Source: Methanobacteriota archaeon (GTDB taxonomy: Archaea; JACRDV01). From it: a DNA stretch of 21,734 bases. The stretch is from contig JACRDV010000090.1 in the NCBI GenBank assembly GCA_024860865.1, positions 1-21,734 of the forward strand, read 5' to 3'. Each line of letters starts with the position of its first letter. Position 1 is the first letter of the stretch. Positions 7,676 through 15,200 of the stretch are shown one piece after another. A program made the position numbers and the translations under genes. A model generated the notes under the pieces. The model was not told the DNA's origin and did no database searches. It saw nothing but the letters and a program-made list of their open reading frames with translations.

Positions 7676-7704
7676 TTTAATAATAACTTAGACTAACTGA
7701 GTTA
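7676..7704 (+). promoter_or_regulatory. eIF5A promoter: TATA-like TTTAATAA overlapped by an inverted repeat
   Basis: TTTAATAA (7676-7683) lies about 40 bp before the eIF5A GTG. It abuts an inverted repeat TAACTTAG-ACTAA-CTGAGTTA (7684-7704), eight pairs with one G-T. The repeat would sit between TATA and the predicted start, so it could be a repressor site or a leader hairpin. The case rests on position and symmetry alone. Confidence 0.4.
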
Positions 7705-7721
7705 AATTTGGGGGCGTAATT

Positions 7722-8108
7722 GTGAAAAGAGTAGCTGAAGTAACTGAACTAAAAGAGGGCGGATTTGTTATTATAGATGGCGAGCCCTCTCGCATAGTAT
7801 CTATCCAAACATCAAAAACTGGCAAACACGGCTCAGCAAAATCTAGAGTTGAAGCTATAGGAATTTTTGACAATCAGAAGCGAAGCATAGTGAAACCAGT
7901 TGATACAAAAATCGATGTTCCTATAATTGAGAAAAAATCAGCGCAAGTTGTTGCGCTTATGGGAGAGAAGGTTCAACTGATGGACTTAGGGACATATGCT
8001 ATATTTGAAGCCCCGATAGTAGATGAAGTTAAGGGAAAATTAGCAGCTGGTGTTGAAGTTGAATATTTAGAGGCGCTGGGCAGGCGCAAAATCTTGCGAA
8101 CAAAATAA
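7722..8108 (+). CDS. eif5A: Translation initiation factor 5A, hypusine-containing (aIF5A)
   Basis: aIF5A relieves ribosome stalling and needs a hypusine made from lysine and spermidine. The 128-residue protein has the N-terminal SH3-like domain with the modification loop [11 protein letters not shown]; the predicted hypusine (or deoxyhypusine) site is K35. The C-terminal OB-fold domain (about 72-128) follows. The start is GTG at 7722, with a G-rich stretch GGGGGCG upstream; no earlier start fits the family N-terminus. Agmatinase and deoxyhypusine synthase lie directly downstream on the same strand, joining the modified protein to its modification pathway. The gap to agmatinase is 90 bp with its own TATA-like sequence, so co-transcription is not certain. 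Confidence 0.97.
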   Translation: MKRVAEVTELKEGGFVIIDGEPSRIVSIQTSKTGKHGSAKSRVEAIGIFDNQKRSIVKPVDTKIDVPIIEKKSAQVVALMGEKVQLMDLGTYAIFEAPIVDEVKGKLAAGVEVEYLEALGRRKILRTK

Positions 8109-8175
8109 ATGTAAATAAAATGATTTATTCATTATCATAAATTTTTATTAAATTTTAGATTCCTAGTTAAGAACT

Positions 8176-8190
8176 CTCAAAACTTTTGAG
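8176..8190. promoter_or_regulatory. Palindrome CTCAAAA-C-TTTTGAG at the agmatinase ribosome binding site
   Basis: A perfect 7-bp inverted repeat around one central base. Its right end, GAG, is also the start of the GAGGG ribosome binding site (8188-8192) of the agmatinase TTG at 8199. An AT-rich TATA-like TTTTTATTA lies at 8142-8150. Binding of a regulator here, or RNA pairing, would mask the ribosome binding site. This is a candidate site only. Confidence 0.35.
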
Positions 8191-8198
8191 GGAAAATT

Positions 8199-9089
8199 TT
8201 GGAACTTCCTACTCTTCCTCCACTTCGTTTTGTAAATGCAGGATATAGTTTAGATGAAGCAGATGTTGCAATTCTAGGAGTGCCCTTTGATTCTACCGTA
8301 TCATATAGACCTGGCGCAAGGTTTGGTCCACGTGGAATCCGTGAGGCAACATGGAACCTTGAGGATTACATATTAGAGCTAGATGTAAATTTAGCAACTG
8401 ACATTAAAATTTCAGACTGCGGAGATGTAGATGTTATTCACGGTAATCTTGCCAAAACAATTGATCAAGTCGAGACTATAGTTTCTGCCCTACAAAAGAG
8501 GAAGCTAGCAATAGGAGTTTTAGGAGGAGAGCACTCGATGACGTACCCGGTAGTAAAGGCTCTATCCAAAAAGCATGATTTTGGATTTATTCAGTTTGAC
8601 GCTCATTTTGACTTAAGAGACGAATATTTAGGGGAAAAGCTATCGCATGCTACAGTGATGAGAAGAATCTCAGAAATAATCAACCCAGAAAACATGGTTC
8701 AAATTGGGATTAGATCCGCTAGTATTGATGAAAGAGAGTTTGCTGACAAACTTGGCAGCCATATTTTTACTATGCAACAAATTGAAAAACTTGGAATTTA
8801 TAAAATAGCTAAAAATGCTGTCAAAATAATGAAAAATATGGACTTTATCTATGTGAATATAGATATCGATGTACTTGATCCTGCCTTTGCACCTGAAGTA
8901 GGTTGTCCTGAACCAGGTGGCTTAACAACACGTCAACTTTTAGATGCAATAAATGTAATTGGCAAAATTGGAATTGATTCATTTGATGTTGTTGAAGTTT
9001 CTCCAACTTATATAGGCGGGATTACTGCTGTTGCTGCTGCGCGAGTAGTCTTTAACATTTTGGGTACAATTGCAAAAAACAAGAGTTAA
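8199..9089 (+). CDS. speB: Agmatinase (ureohydrolase family)
   Basis: Hydrolyses agmatine to putrescine and urea on the way to spermidine (some archaeal relatives act on N1-aminopropylagmatine instead). The 296-residue protein carries the complete dimanganese set of the arginase/agmatinase family: GGEHS (H112), DAHFD (D134, H136, D138), SHAT (H150) and NIDIDVLDPAFAP (D222, D224). The start is TTG at 8199 with GAGGG six bases upstream. It lies between eIF5A and deoxyhypusine synthase; the downstream gene starts 6 nt after its stop, so agmatinase and DHS are almost certainly one transcript. Supplying polyamine for hypusination is the natural reading. No arginine decarboxylase or spermidine synthase gene is in the window. 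Confidence 0.94.
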   Translation: MELPTLPPLRFVNAGYSLDEADVAILGVPFDSTVSYRPGARFGPRGIREATWNLEDYILELDVNLATDIKISDCGDVDVIHGNLAKTIDQVETIVSALQKRKLAIGVLGGEHSMTYPVVKALSKKHDFGFIQFDAHFDLRDEYLGEKLSHATVMRRISEIINPENMVQIGIRSASIDEREFADKLGSHIFTMQQIEKLGIYKIAKNAVKIMKNMDFIYVNIDIDVLDPAFAPEVGCPEPGGLTTRQLLDAINVIGKIGIDSFDVVEVSPTYIGGITAVAAARVVFNILGTIAKNKS

Positions 9090-9095
9090 TTAAAT

Positions 9096-10055
9096 GTGAA
9101 AAGAATGGCAAAAAAGCACGTGCTGAGACCTGTTGAGCACGTTCAAATTACAGGTGTTCTTACAGTTGATCAATTAGTTAAAAAAATGGCTGGTTCAGGT
9201 GCATTCGGAGCTGGTCGGTTATCTGAAGCAGTAGATGTTTTCACAGAAATGGTCAAAGACCGTGAAATGACTAAAATTTTGGGCTTAGCTGGAGCCATGG
9301 TTCCTGCTGGTATGAAGCAACTTATTGTTAAGTTAATTAGAGACGAATGGATTAATGTAGTTGTTACGACTGGTGGGAACTTAGTCCATGATTTAGTTGA
9401 AGCATTTGGCGGGAGACACTATAAAGGAACATGTTTTGCTGACGATACGAAACTAAGAGCAGATAAAATAAATCGGATCTATGATGTGTTTTTGCCAGAT
9501 TCATATTTTGTATTATTTGAAAAAAAGATTCATAAAATTTTTGATGACATTAAGAAAAGGGAATTATCAATTCGTGAACTATTAACTGAAATCGGCAAAC
9601 GATTAAAAGATTCGAACTCCATCTTGAAGGCAGCAGCTGATTGTGATGTGCCAATATTTTGTCCAGCTCTATCCGATTCCATAATCGGGCTTCAGCTGTG
9701 GCTTTATACTCAAGAAAAAAAATTGAAAGTTGATGCATTTAGAGACATGCATGAGCTTATAGAAATTTGTTATGCCGCAAAGAGGGCAGGCGGGATATTT
9801 TTAGGTGGAGGGGTTCCAAAAAACTTTATTTTGCAGGCAATGTTAGTTACTCCTAAAGGTGGCTATGACTGTGCAATTCAAATTACTATGGATCGGGCAG
9901 AAACCGGTGGTCTCAGTGGAGCAACATTAGAAGAAGCTATTTCATGGGGCAAAATAAAGGCTAGAGCTAAGCGCGTGACGGTTATAGGTGATGTAACATT
10001 AATTTTTCCGATTATAGTTGCTGCTGTTAATGAAAGACTCTCAATCGTTCATTGA
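9096..10055 (+). CDS. dys: Deoxyhypusine synthase (archaeal type)
   Basis: NAD-dependent transfer of the aminobutyl group of spermidine to the eIF5A lysine. The 319-residue protein shows LAGAMVPAG (64-72), TTGGNLVHDLVEAFG, FCPALSDSIIG, GGGVPKNFI (237-245), ETGGLSGATLEEAISWGKIK with catalytic K286, and GDVTLIFP near the C-terminus. All parts of the NAD-binding fold are present. The start is GTG at 9096, with an in-frame ATG three codons later as an alternative. It follows agmatinase by 6 nt. A T-rich run at about 10072-10079 lies after the stop and may end the transcript. This is the intact one of two DHS-family genes here and is the likely functional eIF5A-modifying enzyme. Confidence 0.95.
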   Translation: MKRMAKKHVLRPVEHVQITGVLTVDQLVKKMAGSGAFGAGRLSEAVDVFTEMVKDREMTKILGLAGAMVPAGMKQLIVKLIRDEWINVVVTTGGNLVHDLVEAFGGRHYKGTCFADDTKLRADKINRIYDVFLPDSYFVLFEKKIHKIFDDIKKRELSIRELLTEIGKRLKDSNSILKAAADCDVPIFCPALSDSIIGLQLWLYTQEKKLKVDAFRDMHELIEICYAAKRAGGIFLGGGVPKNFILQAMLVTPKGGYDCAIQITMDRAETGGLSGATLEEAISWGKIKARAKRVTVIGDVTLIFPIIVAAVNERLSIVH

Positions 10056-10071
10056 AATTATATTTTGTTAC

Positions 10072-10080
10072 TATTTTTTT
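10072..10080 (+). terminator. T-rich run after dys, possible transcription terminator
   Basis: A run of seven T residues follows the dys stop and precedes the promoter-like region of the next gene. Archaeal terminators are often plain T-runs without a hairpin. No stem-loop is evident. Confidence 0.4.
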
Positions 10081-10091
10081 GTGCGGAAAAT

Positions 10092-10111
10092 TTTATAACT
10101 AATGTTATAAA
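10092..10111 (+). promoter_or_regulatory. Perfect inverted repeat covering the TATA box of the DHS-like gene
   Basis: TTTATAAC and GTTATAAA form perfect 8-bp arms around TAAT. The left arm is itself a TATA box about 40 bp before the GTG start at 10135. An operator overlapping TATA is a common archaeal repressor layout. A simple AT-rich coincidence is possible. Confidence 0.45.
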
Positions 10112-10134
10112 GTAATAAAACGCAAGATAGAATA

Positions 10135-11244
10135 GTGATTAAAGTGGCCCATAGAATTTCTTCTATTCCTCATAAGGAACCTGTTAAGCCGATGAAAATT
10201 TTTAAAAAAATGGATATAAGTCAATTTATAAATGCATTAGGTGATGCAAGAGCTTTTAATGCAGGAAGGTTGTATGAAGCAGCTAGAATTTACAAAAAAA
10301 TACTAACTGATAAGGAAATTGACATTACTTTAACTCTAGCTGGTGCCATGGTTCCAGCTGGTCTCCACGGGATATTTGCTGACATGATAAAAAATAACTT
10401 TATAGATGCGATATACTCTACTGGGGCGAATATCTTCCATGATCTACACATATCTTTAGGTCATCCATTTTTTAAGGGAGATTTTAGGGAAGATGACAAA
10501 GAATTGCGAAAAGCTGGATTGGAAAGAATCTATGATGTTCTTGTTCCAGCCGAGTCATTAATGGCGGGTGATGTATTCACCTATGAATATGTATGCCCTC
10601 GAATTGCTAGGGAGTGTCAAAAGCACGGCCATCTTTAAACTGCTGAGTTTCATTACTTTTTAGGGAAATACGTTGATGAATATGTGAAAGATGATGAATT
10701 AAAAAACAATTCAATCTTGGTTCAAGCTTATAAAAGTGAAGTGCCAATTTTCTGCCCTTCACCTGGCGATTCAACAATTGGAATGGATTTAGCTAGATAT
10801 AGCGCACAAAATTCAGATTTACCTATTACAATAGATCCAAATAAGGATGTGCTCCAGACTGCAGCATTGGTTTATGTTAGCAAAAAAACAGCAGGAATAG
10901 AAATTGGAGGTGGAGCACCAAAAAACTTTTTCATGCAAACTCAACCAATGATCCAAGAAGTATTAGGCCTAAAAAAAGCCGGACATGATTATTTTATTCA
11001 AATCACTACTGATTCACCTCAATGGGGCGGGCTCTCAGGTGCAACACCTCAAGAAGCAATTTCTTGGGGAAAACTTCACACAGAGGCTCGTAACGTTGTA
11101 GTATATTGCGATGCAACCATTGCAATGCCTTTAATTTATGGCTATGCCTTAAATGAGGTTGAAAAAAGGGAAGAAAAAAGATTGTTCTCTAGAATAAACA
11201 ATGCAGTAGAAATCTTTAAATCAGACTTTAAAAAAGGACTATAG
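10135..11244 (+). pseudogene. Deoxyhypusine synthase-like gene interrupted by an in-frame TAA
   Basis: Both halves belong to one DHS-like protein in a single frame. Codons 1-167 cover the N-terminal half (TLAGAMVPAGLHG, STGANIFHDLHISLG, FREDDKELRKAGLERIYDVL). Codon 168 (10636-10638) is TAA. Reading continues without a shift (TAEFHYFLGKYVDEY) through FCPSPGDSTIGMD, IGGGAPKNFF, GGLSGATPQEAISWGK with the catalytic lysine, and CDATIAMPLIYG, to a TAG stop at 11242. The TGANxFHD type resembles the DHS-like (DHSL) subfamily found in bacteria and archaea rather than true DHS. The next possible start, GTG 10684, has no ribosome binding site, so the catalytic half is unlikely to be made alone. It is a fresh pseudogene, a sequencing error or a readthrough case. 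All motifs remain intact, so the change must be recent. Confidence 0.85.
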
Positions 11245-11256
11245 GAGCGCTAATTT

Positions 11257-11916
11257 TTGAGATTAAAAAAATCGACTGGACTTATTGTTGCTCTTGATAC
11301 TTTTTCTAAAGCAAAAGCAATTGCTGTTGCAAAAGTTGTTTCTGATTATGCTGATGCATTCAAAATTGGATATCCTCTTTTGCTTGATAATACTTTAGAG
11401 ATTATTGCTGATTTAAAAAGAGTTTCAAAGTTTCCAATTATAGTTGATATAAAACTTGCCGATATACCTGAAATAGTTGGCAATATTGCTCGCAGATTAG
11501 TTGCAAGTGGTGCAGACGGAATTATTGTTCAAGGATTTGTTGGACCTGATTCAATTAGGGCAGCCGTAGATTCATCTAAAGGGATAGATATTTTTGTTGT
11601 TGCTGAAATGAGCAATCCTGGCGCTGAGTTGTTTTTGAAAAAAGAGGCAATTAAAATAGCTAAGCTTGCAAAGTTTTTAAGAACAAGAGGAATAATTGCT
11701 CCAGCCACGAGGCCTGATGAAATAAAAAAGCTGAGAAAAATTGTAGGCAATGACTTTTTTATTTTAAGTCCAGGGATTGGCCCTCAAGGTGGTTCAATAA
11801 GGCAAACGGTGAAGGCAGGAGCTGATTTCGTAATTATTGGTCGTGCGATTCTGCAGGCAAAGAATCCGGCTAAAGCAGCCGAAAATATTGTAAATGAAAT
11901 CAAATCAATAAAATAA
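11257..11916 (+). CDS. pyrF: Orotidine 5'-phosphate decarboxylase
   Basis: Last step of UMP synthesis: decarboxylates OMP. The 219-residue TIM barrel has the family signature DIKLADI (64-70), giving the D-K-x-x-D charge network (D64, K66, D69) with K36 in AFKIGYPL. It also has the phosphate-binding loops ILSPGIGPQGG and FVIIGRAIL near the C-terminus. The start is TTG at 11257 with GGAGCG (11244-11249) upstream, beginning inside the TAG stop of the DHS-like gene 12 nt before. Thus pyrF probably belongs to that transcript. The hexulose-6-phosphate synthase family shares the fold and motif, but the length and C-terminal loop fit PyrF better. A C/D box RNA begins directly after the stop codon. 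Confidence 0.93.
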   Translation: MRLKKSTGLIVALDTFSKAKAIAVAKVVSDYADAFKIGYPLLLDNTLEIIADLKRVSKFPIIVDIKLADIPEIVGNIARRLVASGADGIIVQGFVGPDSIRAAVDSSKGIDIFVVAEMSNPGAELFLKKEAIKIAKLAKFLRTRGIIAPATRPDEIKKLRKIVGNDFFILSPGIGPQGGSIRQTVKAGADFVIIGRAILQAKNPAKAAENIVNEIKSIK

Positions 11917-11973
11917 TGACCAATGATGAGCTACTGGTATGATTGATGATTATCTCTGTGAGCCCTGAGGTCA
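11917..11973 (+). ncRNA. C/D box small guide RNA
   Basis: A 57-nt element with the full outline of an archaeal C/D sRNA. The terminal stem is TGACC (11917-11921) with GGTCA (11969-11973), five perfect pairs. The C box is ATGATGA (11923-11929), C' is TGATGA (11944-11949) and D is CTGA (11965-11968). The D' box is weak: ATGA at 11939-11942 is the best candidate. The 15 nt before D (11950-11964) would be the guide; by the D-plus-five rule the base opposite G11960, a C in the target, would receive a 2'-O-methyl group. I could not identify the target. It begins immediately after the pyrF stop, so it is probably processed from that transcript. Confidence 0.72.
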
Positions 11974-12014
11974 ATATTTTTATCTCGCGAAGAAATTTTA
12001 CCTACCTTTAGGTT

Positions 12015-12039
12015 CTAGATCTTTATTTAGATAATCTAG
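12015..12039. repeat. Inverted repeat CTAGAT/ATCTAG in the gap before the pilus locus
   Basis: Six-base arms at 12015-12020 and 12034-12039 flank a 13-nt AT-rich loop. It may form a weak hairpin ending the pyrF/C-D RNA transcript or be a regulatory site. The rest of 11974-12200 shows no gene; a TATA-like AATTATAAA at about 12176-12184 sits 25-34 bp before the next start, consistent with a leaderless message. Confidence 0.3.
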
Positions 12040-12200
12040 CATAAATTTATTCAATCAATTTCTCTTTGAGGATTTACTAAACATCAAACTTTAAAAATCT
12101 AACAATTGATAACCTTAAAATAAGAAATCTTGGGAATACGCACATTTTTCGAAAAGTTTTTTGCGAAGAGTTCATAATTATAAACAATAACTTAAAGTCA

Positions 12201-15200
12201 GTGCTAGATATGCCGCCAGAAGTTGAAGAAACAGCATTGGTAGAGACAATTTCGGAAAGCGAGCTCTTTGATAGCAATGGTAGCTTACTTAAGACTAAAG
12301 GAAAGCTCCTAAAGAAATCCCAAAAGGGCGAAATTTACGGGGTTAAAGGAATTCCAGAGCTTTTGTATCTAGTTTTAAAGCCTGAGTTTAGTGCACCTGA
12401 AAAAACAATTGTTGAGCGCATAAGAAAGATAATATTTACCGAATCTAAAACTGATTTAGACCAAATTTATGACTTTGAGGAGAAGAAAAGTCTACTTACG
12501 GGAGAACTTACACGGCATTTTAATGAAATTGGGGGAGATATCCCGGCTGGACGAAGAAAGGAAATCATCGATTATTTAGTCTCCGATATGGTTGGATATG
12601 GGCCCCTTGATACTTTGCTTTCAGATGATGAGCTTGAAGAAGTAATGGTTATTGGAACAGGCAAGCCAGTATATGTGGCCCATAGAAAATTTGGAACTTG
12701 TTTAACAAACATAATTTTTGAAAATGACACCGATGTAGTTAAAATTATAGATAAAATAGCGAGACCACTTGGCAGAAAGATTGACCTTCAAACTCCTCTC
12801 CTAGATGCTCGTTTACCGGACGGTTCGAGAGTTAATGCCACAATGCCTCCAATTTCACTTGGAGGTCCGACTCTAACTATTCGAAAGTTCAGAGTGGATC
12901 CCTACACCATTGTTGATCTGCTTAATTTCAAAACGATAAGTCTCGAGTTAGCTGCGTTTTTATGGGTCTGCGCTGAAGGATTGCAAAGGCGGCCAGCAAG
13001 CATCTTGGTAGCCGGGGGCACGGGCTCTGGGAAATGCTTAGATGGACAAGAAAGTGTACTTTTAGCAAATGGCTCCTTAAAACAAATTGGCGAAATAGTT
13101 GAAAGAATGTGTGAGAAATATCAAGATAGAATCGTCAAAATAGATGATGGATATTATCTCGAGGTGCCTGAGTCTTTAGAAGTATTTACATTCGATCCAG
13201 TGGAGGCAAAAATAAAAAGTGCTACTGTTTCAAAACTTTGGAAATTAAAAGCTCCGCATCATCTAATAAATATTAAAACGGAATCAGGTAGAAGTGTCAC
13301 AACAACATTTGAACACCCATTCTTTACTGTTTTTGATGGCAAAATTTCCAAAATTAGAGCTGATAAGCTTAAAGAAGGTTCATTTGTTGCAATTCCTAGA
13401 ATTTGTAAGACTATCACCAACTCAAAAAAATCTATCTTTGAACTTTTACAAAACAATCAAATTATCTATATTAAATGTAAAGAAAAATTTGTTACAAAAT
13501 TGTTTAAAAATTTGTTATTTAAATTTAAAACTTACAAAAATATATCTACTGCTCTACAACTTAAGCGCGGTAGATTAGATAGTTGGAGAAAAAGCAAAAA
13601 ATTTCCTATAATTCACTTTGTTAAATTAATTGAGTTAGCGAATATCTCTAAAGAAAAAGCTTTAGGAGGAATTTTAGGGCTAACCACGAAAAATTATAAC
13701 ACTCTTGTTAAAATTAAAACTTTAAGTCCAGAGGTATTCCGAATTGCAGGTCTCTTAGTTAGCAGTGGTCATCTTTACAATCGTTCAATGAGAGTTTTTA
13801 ATTCCAACAGACAGCTTTTGAGTGAAGTTCGAGATCTGGTGTATAAAGCATTTGGCATTAGAGGAAAAATGGTTTACCTTGGAGCTAGGGCCTCCTATTT
13901 TGAAGTTAACTCTAAGGTAATAGCTGTGATATTTGCAAACATCTTTAACATCCCAAAAAATATTTCGAAGTCTGATATTGTTGATCTCCCTGTTACTATA
14001 ATGAGTGCACAAAGTGATTGTTTAGCCGCATTTATAAGCGGGCTATTTGATGCAGAGTGTGGAGTAGAAGAAGATAATGAGATAATATTCCATTCTGCTA
14101 GCAAGCAAATGCTTGAAAAATTGCAATATGCATTTTTAAGATTTGGCATTCATTCTCGTTTACATACAAGAACTACTCGGAATAAAATTTATTATAGACT
14201 TTCCATTTCTGGTCAAGAGAATATCTCAATATTTCTAAGGCAATTTAAATATTGTAAAAATATTACTAAACTCAAAAAGAAAAAATCAAACACTAACATT
14301 GATGTAATCCCAAACGTATGTACTTCATTAAGTAATCTCATAAGAGAGTTTAAATTAACTCATGCTGATTTAGCTCCAAAAACTGCTATTTCTCAGCATC
14401 TCTTTGGATTTTATACACAAAGTAAATGGTTACCTTCCAGAAATTCTTTGCAGAAAGTAGTAAAAGCATTTAAAGGTTTTGCTAAATTCAATTTGTTAAC
14501 CGATGGAAGCGGGGTTATGAACTCAGTACATGAAGCTCTTAATGATCTAGAAGCACTTGCAGATTCTGATGTGCTTTGGGATAAAATAGAGAAGGTAAAA
14601 ATTGTCAAATCAAAATCGAAATGGGTTTATGATTTAACTGTTGATGGAACCCACTCATTTATTGCTGGTTCTGGTGGTTTAATTGTTCATAATACAACCA
14701 CTATGAATTGTTTGGCAAACTTTATTCCCAAAGATACTCGGGTTGTTTCAATTGAAGATACAGCTGAGCTTCAGCTCCCACTTGAGCACTGGATTAGATT
14801 CGAAACAAGGCCACCTAATATTGAAGGCAAAGGAGAAATTACAATGGATGATTTATTGAAGAATACGCTCAGAATGAGACCAGATAGAATTATTGTCGGT
14901 GAAGTGCGAGGAGGCGAGGCTAAAACTTTATTTGCTGCTATGCATGTTGGAACTCGGGGTTGTTTAGGTACAGTTCATTCAAATTCAGCTCATGAAACAA
15001 TTTCTCGATTATTGAATCCTCCAATGAGTGTGCCTGAAATAATGATTCCTACTTTAAATTTAATAACTATGCAACACAAGTTTTTCTCGCGCGAAAAAGG
15101 GTTGATTCGAAGAATAACTGAAGTGGCTGAAGTTGGGGGAATAGAAAAAGGTCGCGTTCAGCTCAATAGGCTTTACGAGTGGAATGCACAAGCAGACACT

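Noticed and set aside
9096-10055. Loss of the human DHS spermidine-site histidine (VKHH reads VPKNF here)
   Set aside because: As I recall, archaeal DHS proteins commonly have PKN at this place, so this is a lineage feature rather than a defect.
10636-10638. Stop codon recoding as pyrrolysine or selenocysteine
   Set aside because: The codon is TAA; pyrrolysine uses TAG and selenocysteine TGA.
10684-11244. C-terminal half of the DHS-like gene as an independent 186-residue protein
   Set aside because: It is in the same frame as the upstream half, has no ribosome binding site before GTG 10684, and the codons between the TAA and that GTG read as normal DHS family sequence.
11950-11964. C/D RNA guide matching 23S rRNA at the GGCUCA segment (E. 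coli 2508-2513)
   Set aside because: Only six bases match from memory, too few for a guide duplex.
13035-14693. Self-splicing RNA intron instead of an intein
   Set aside because: The frame is open throughout and carries protein-splicing motifs at both ends with the exact Cys...His-Asn-Thr junctions.
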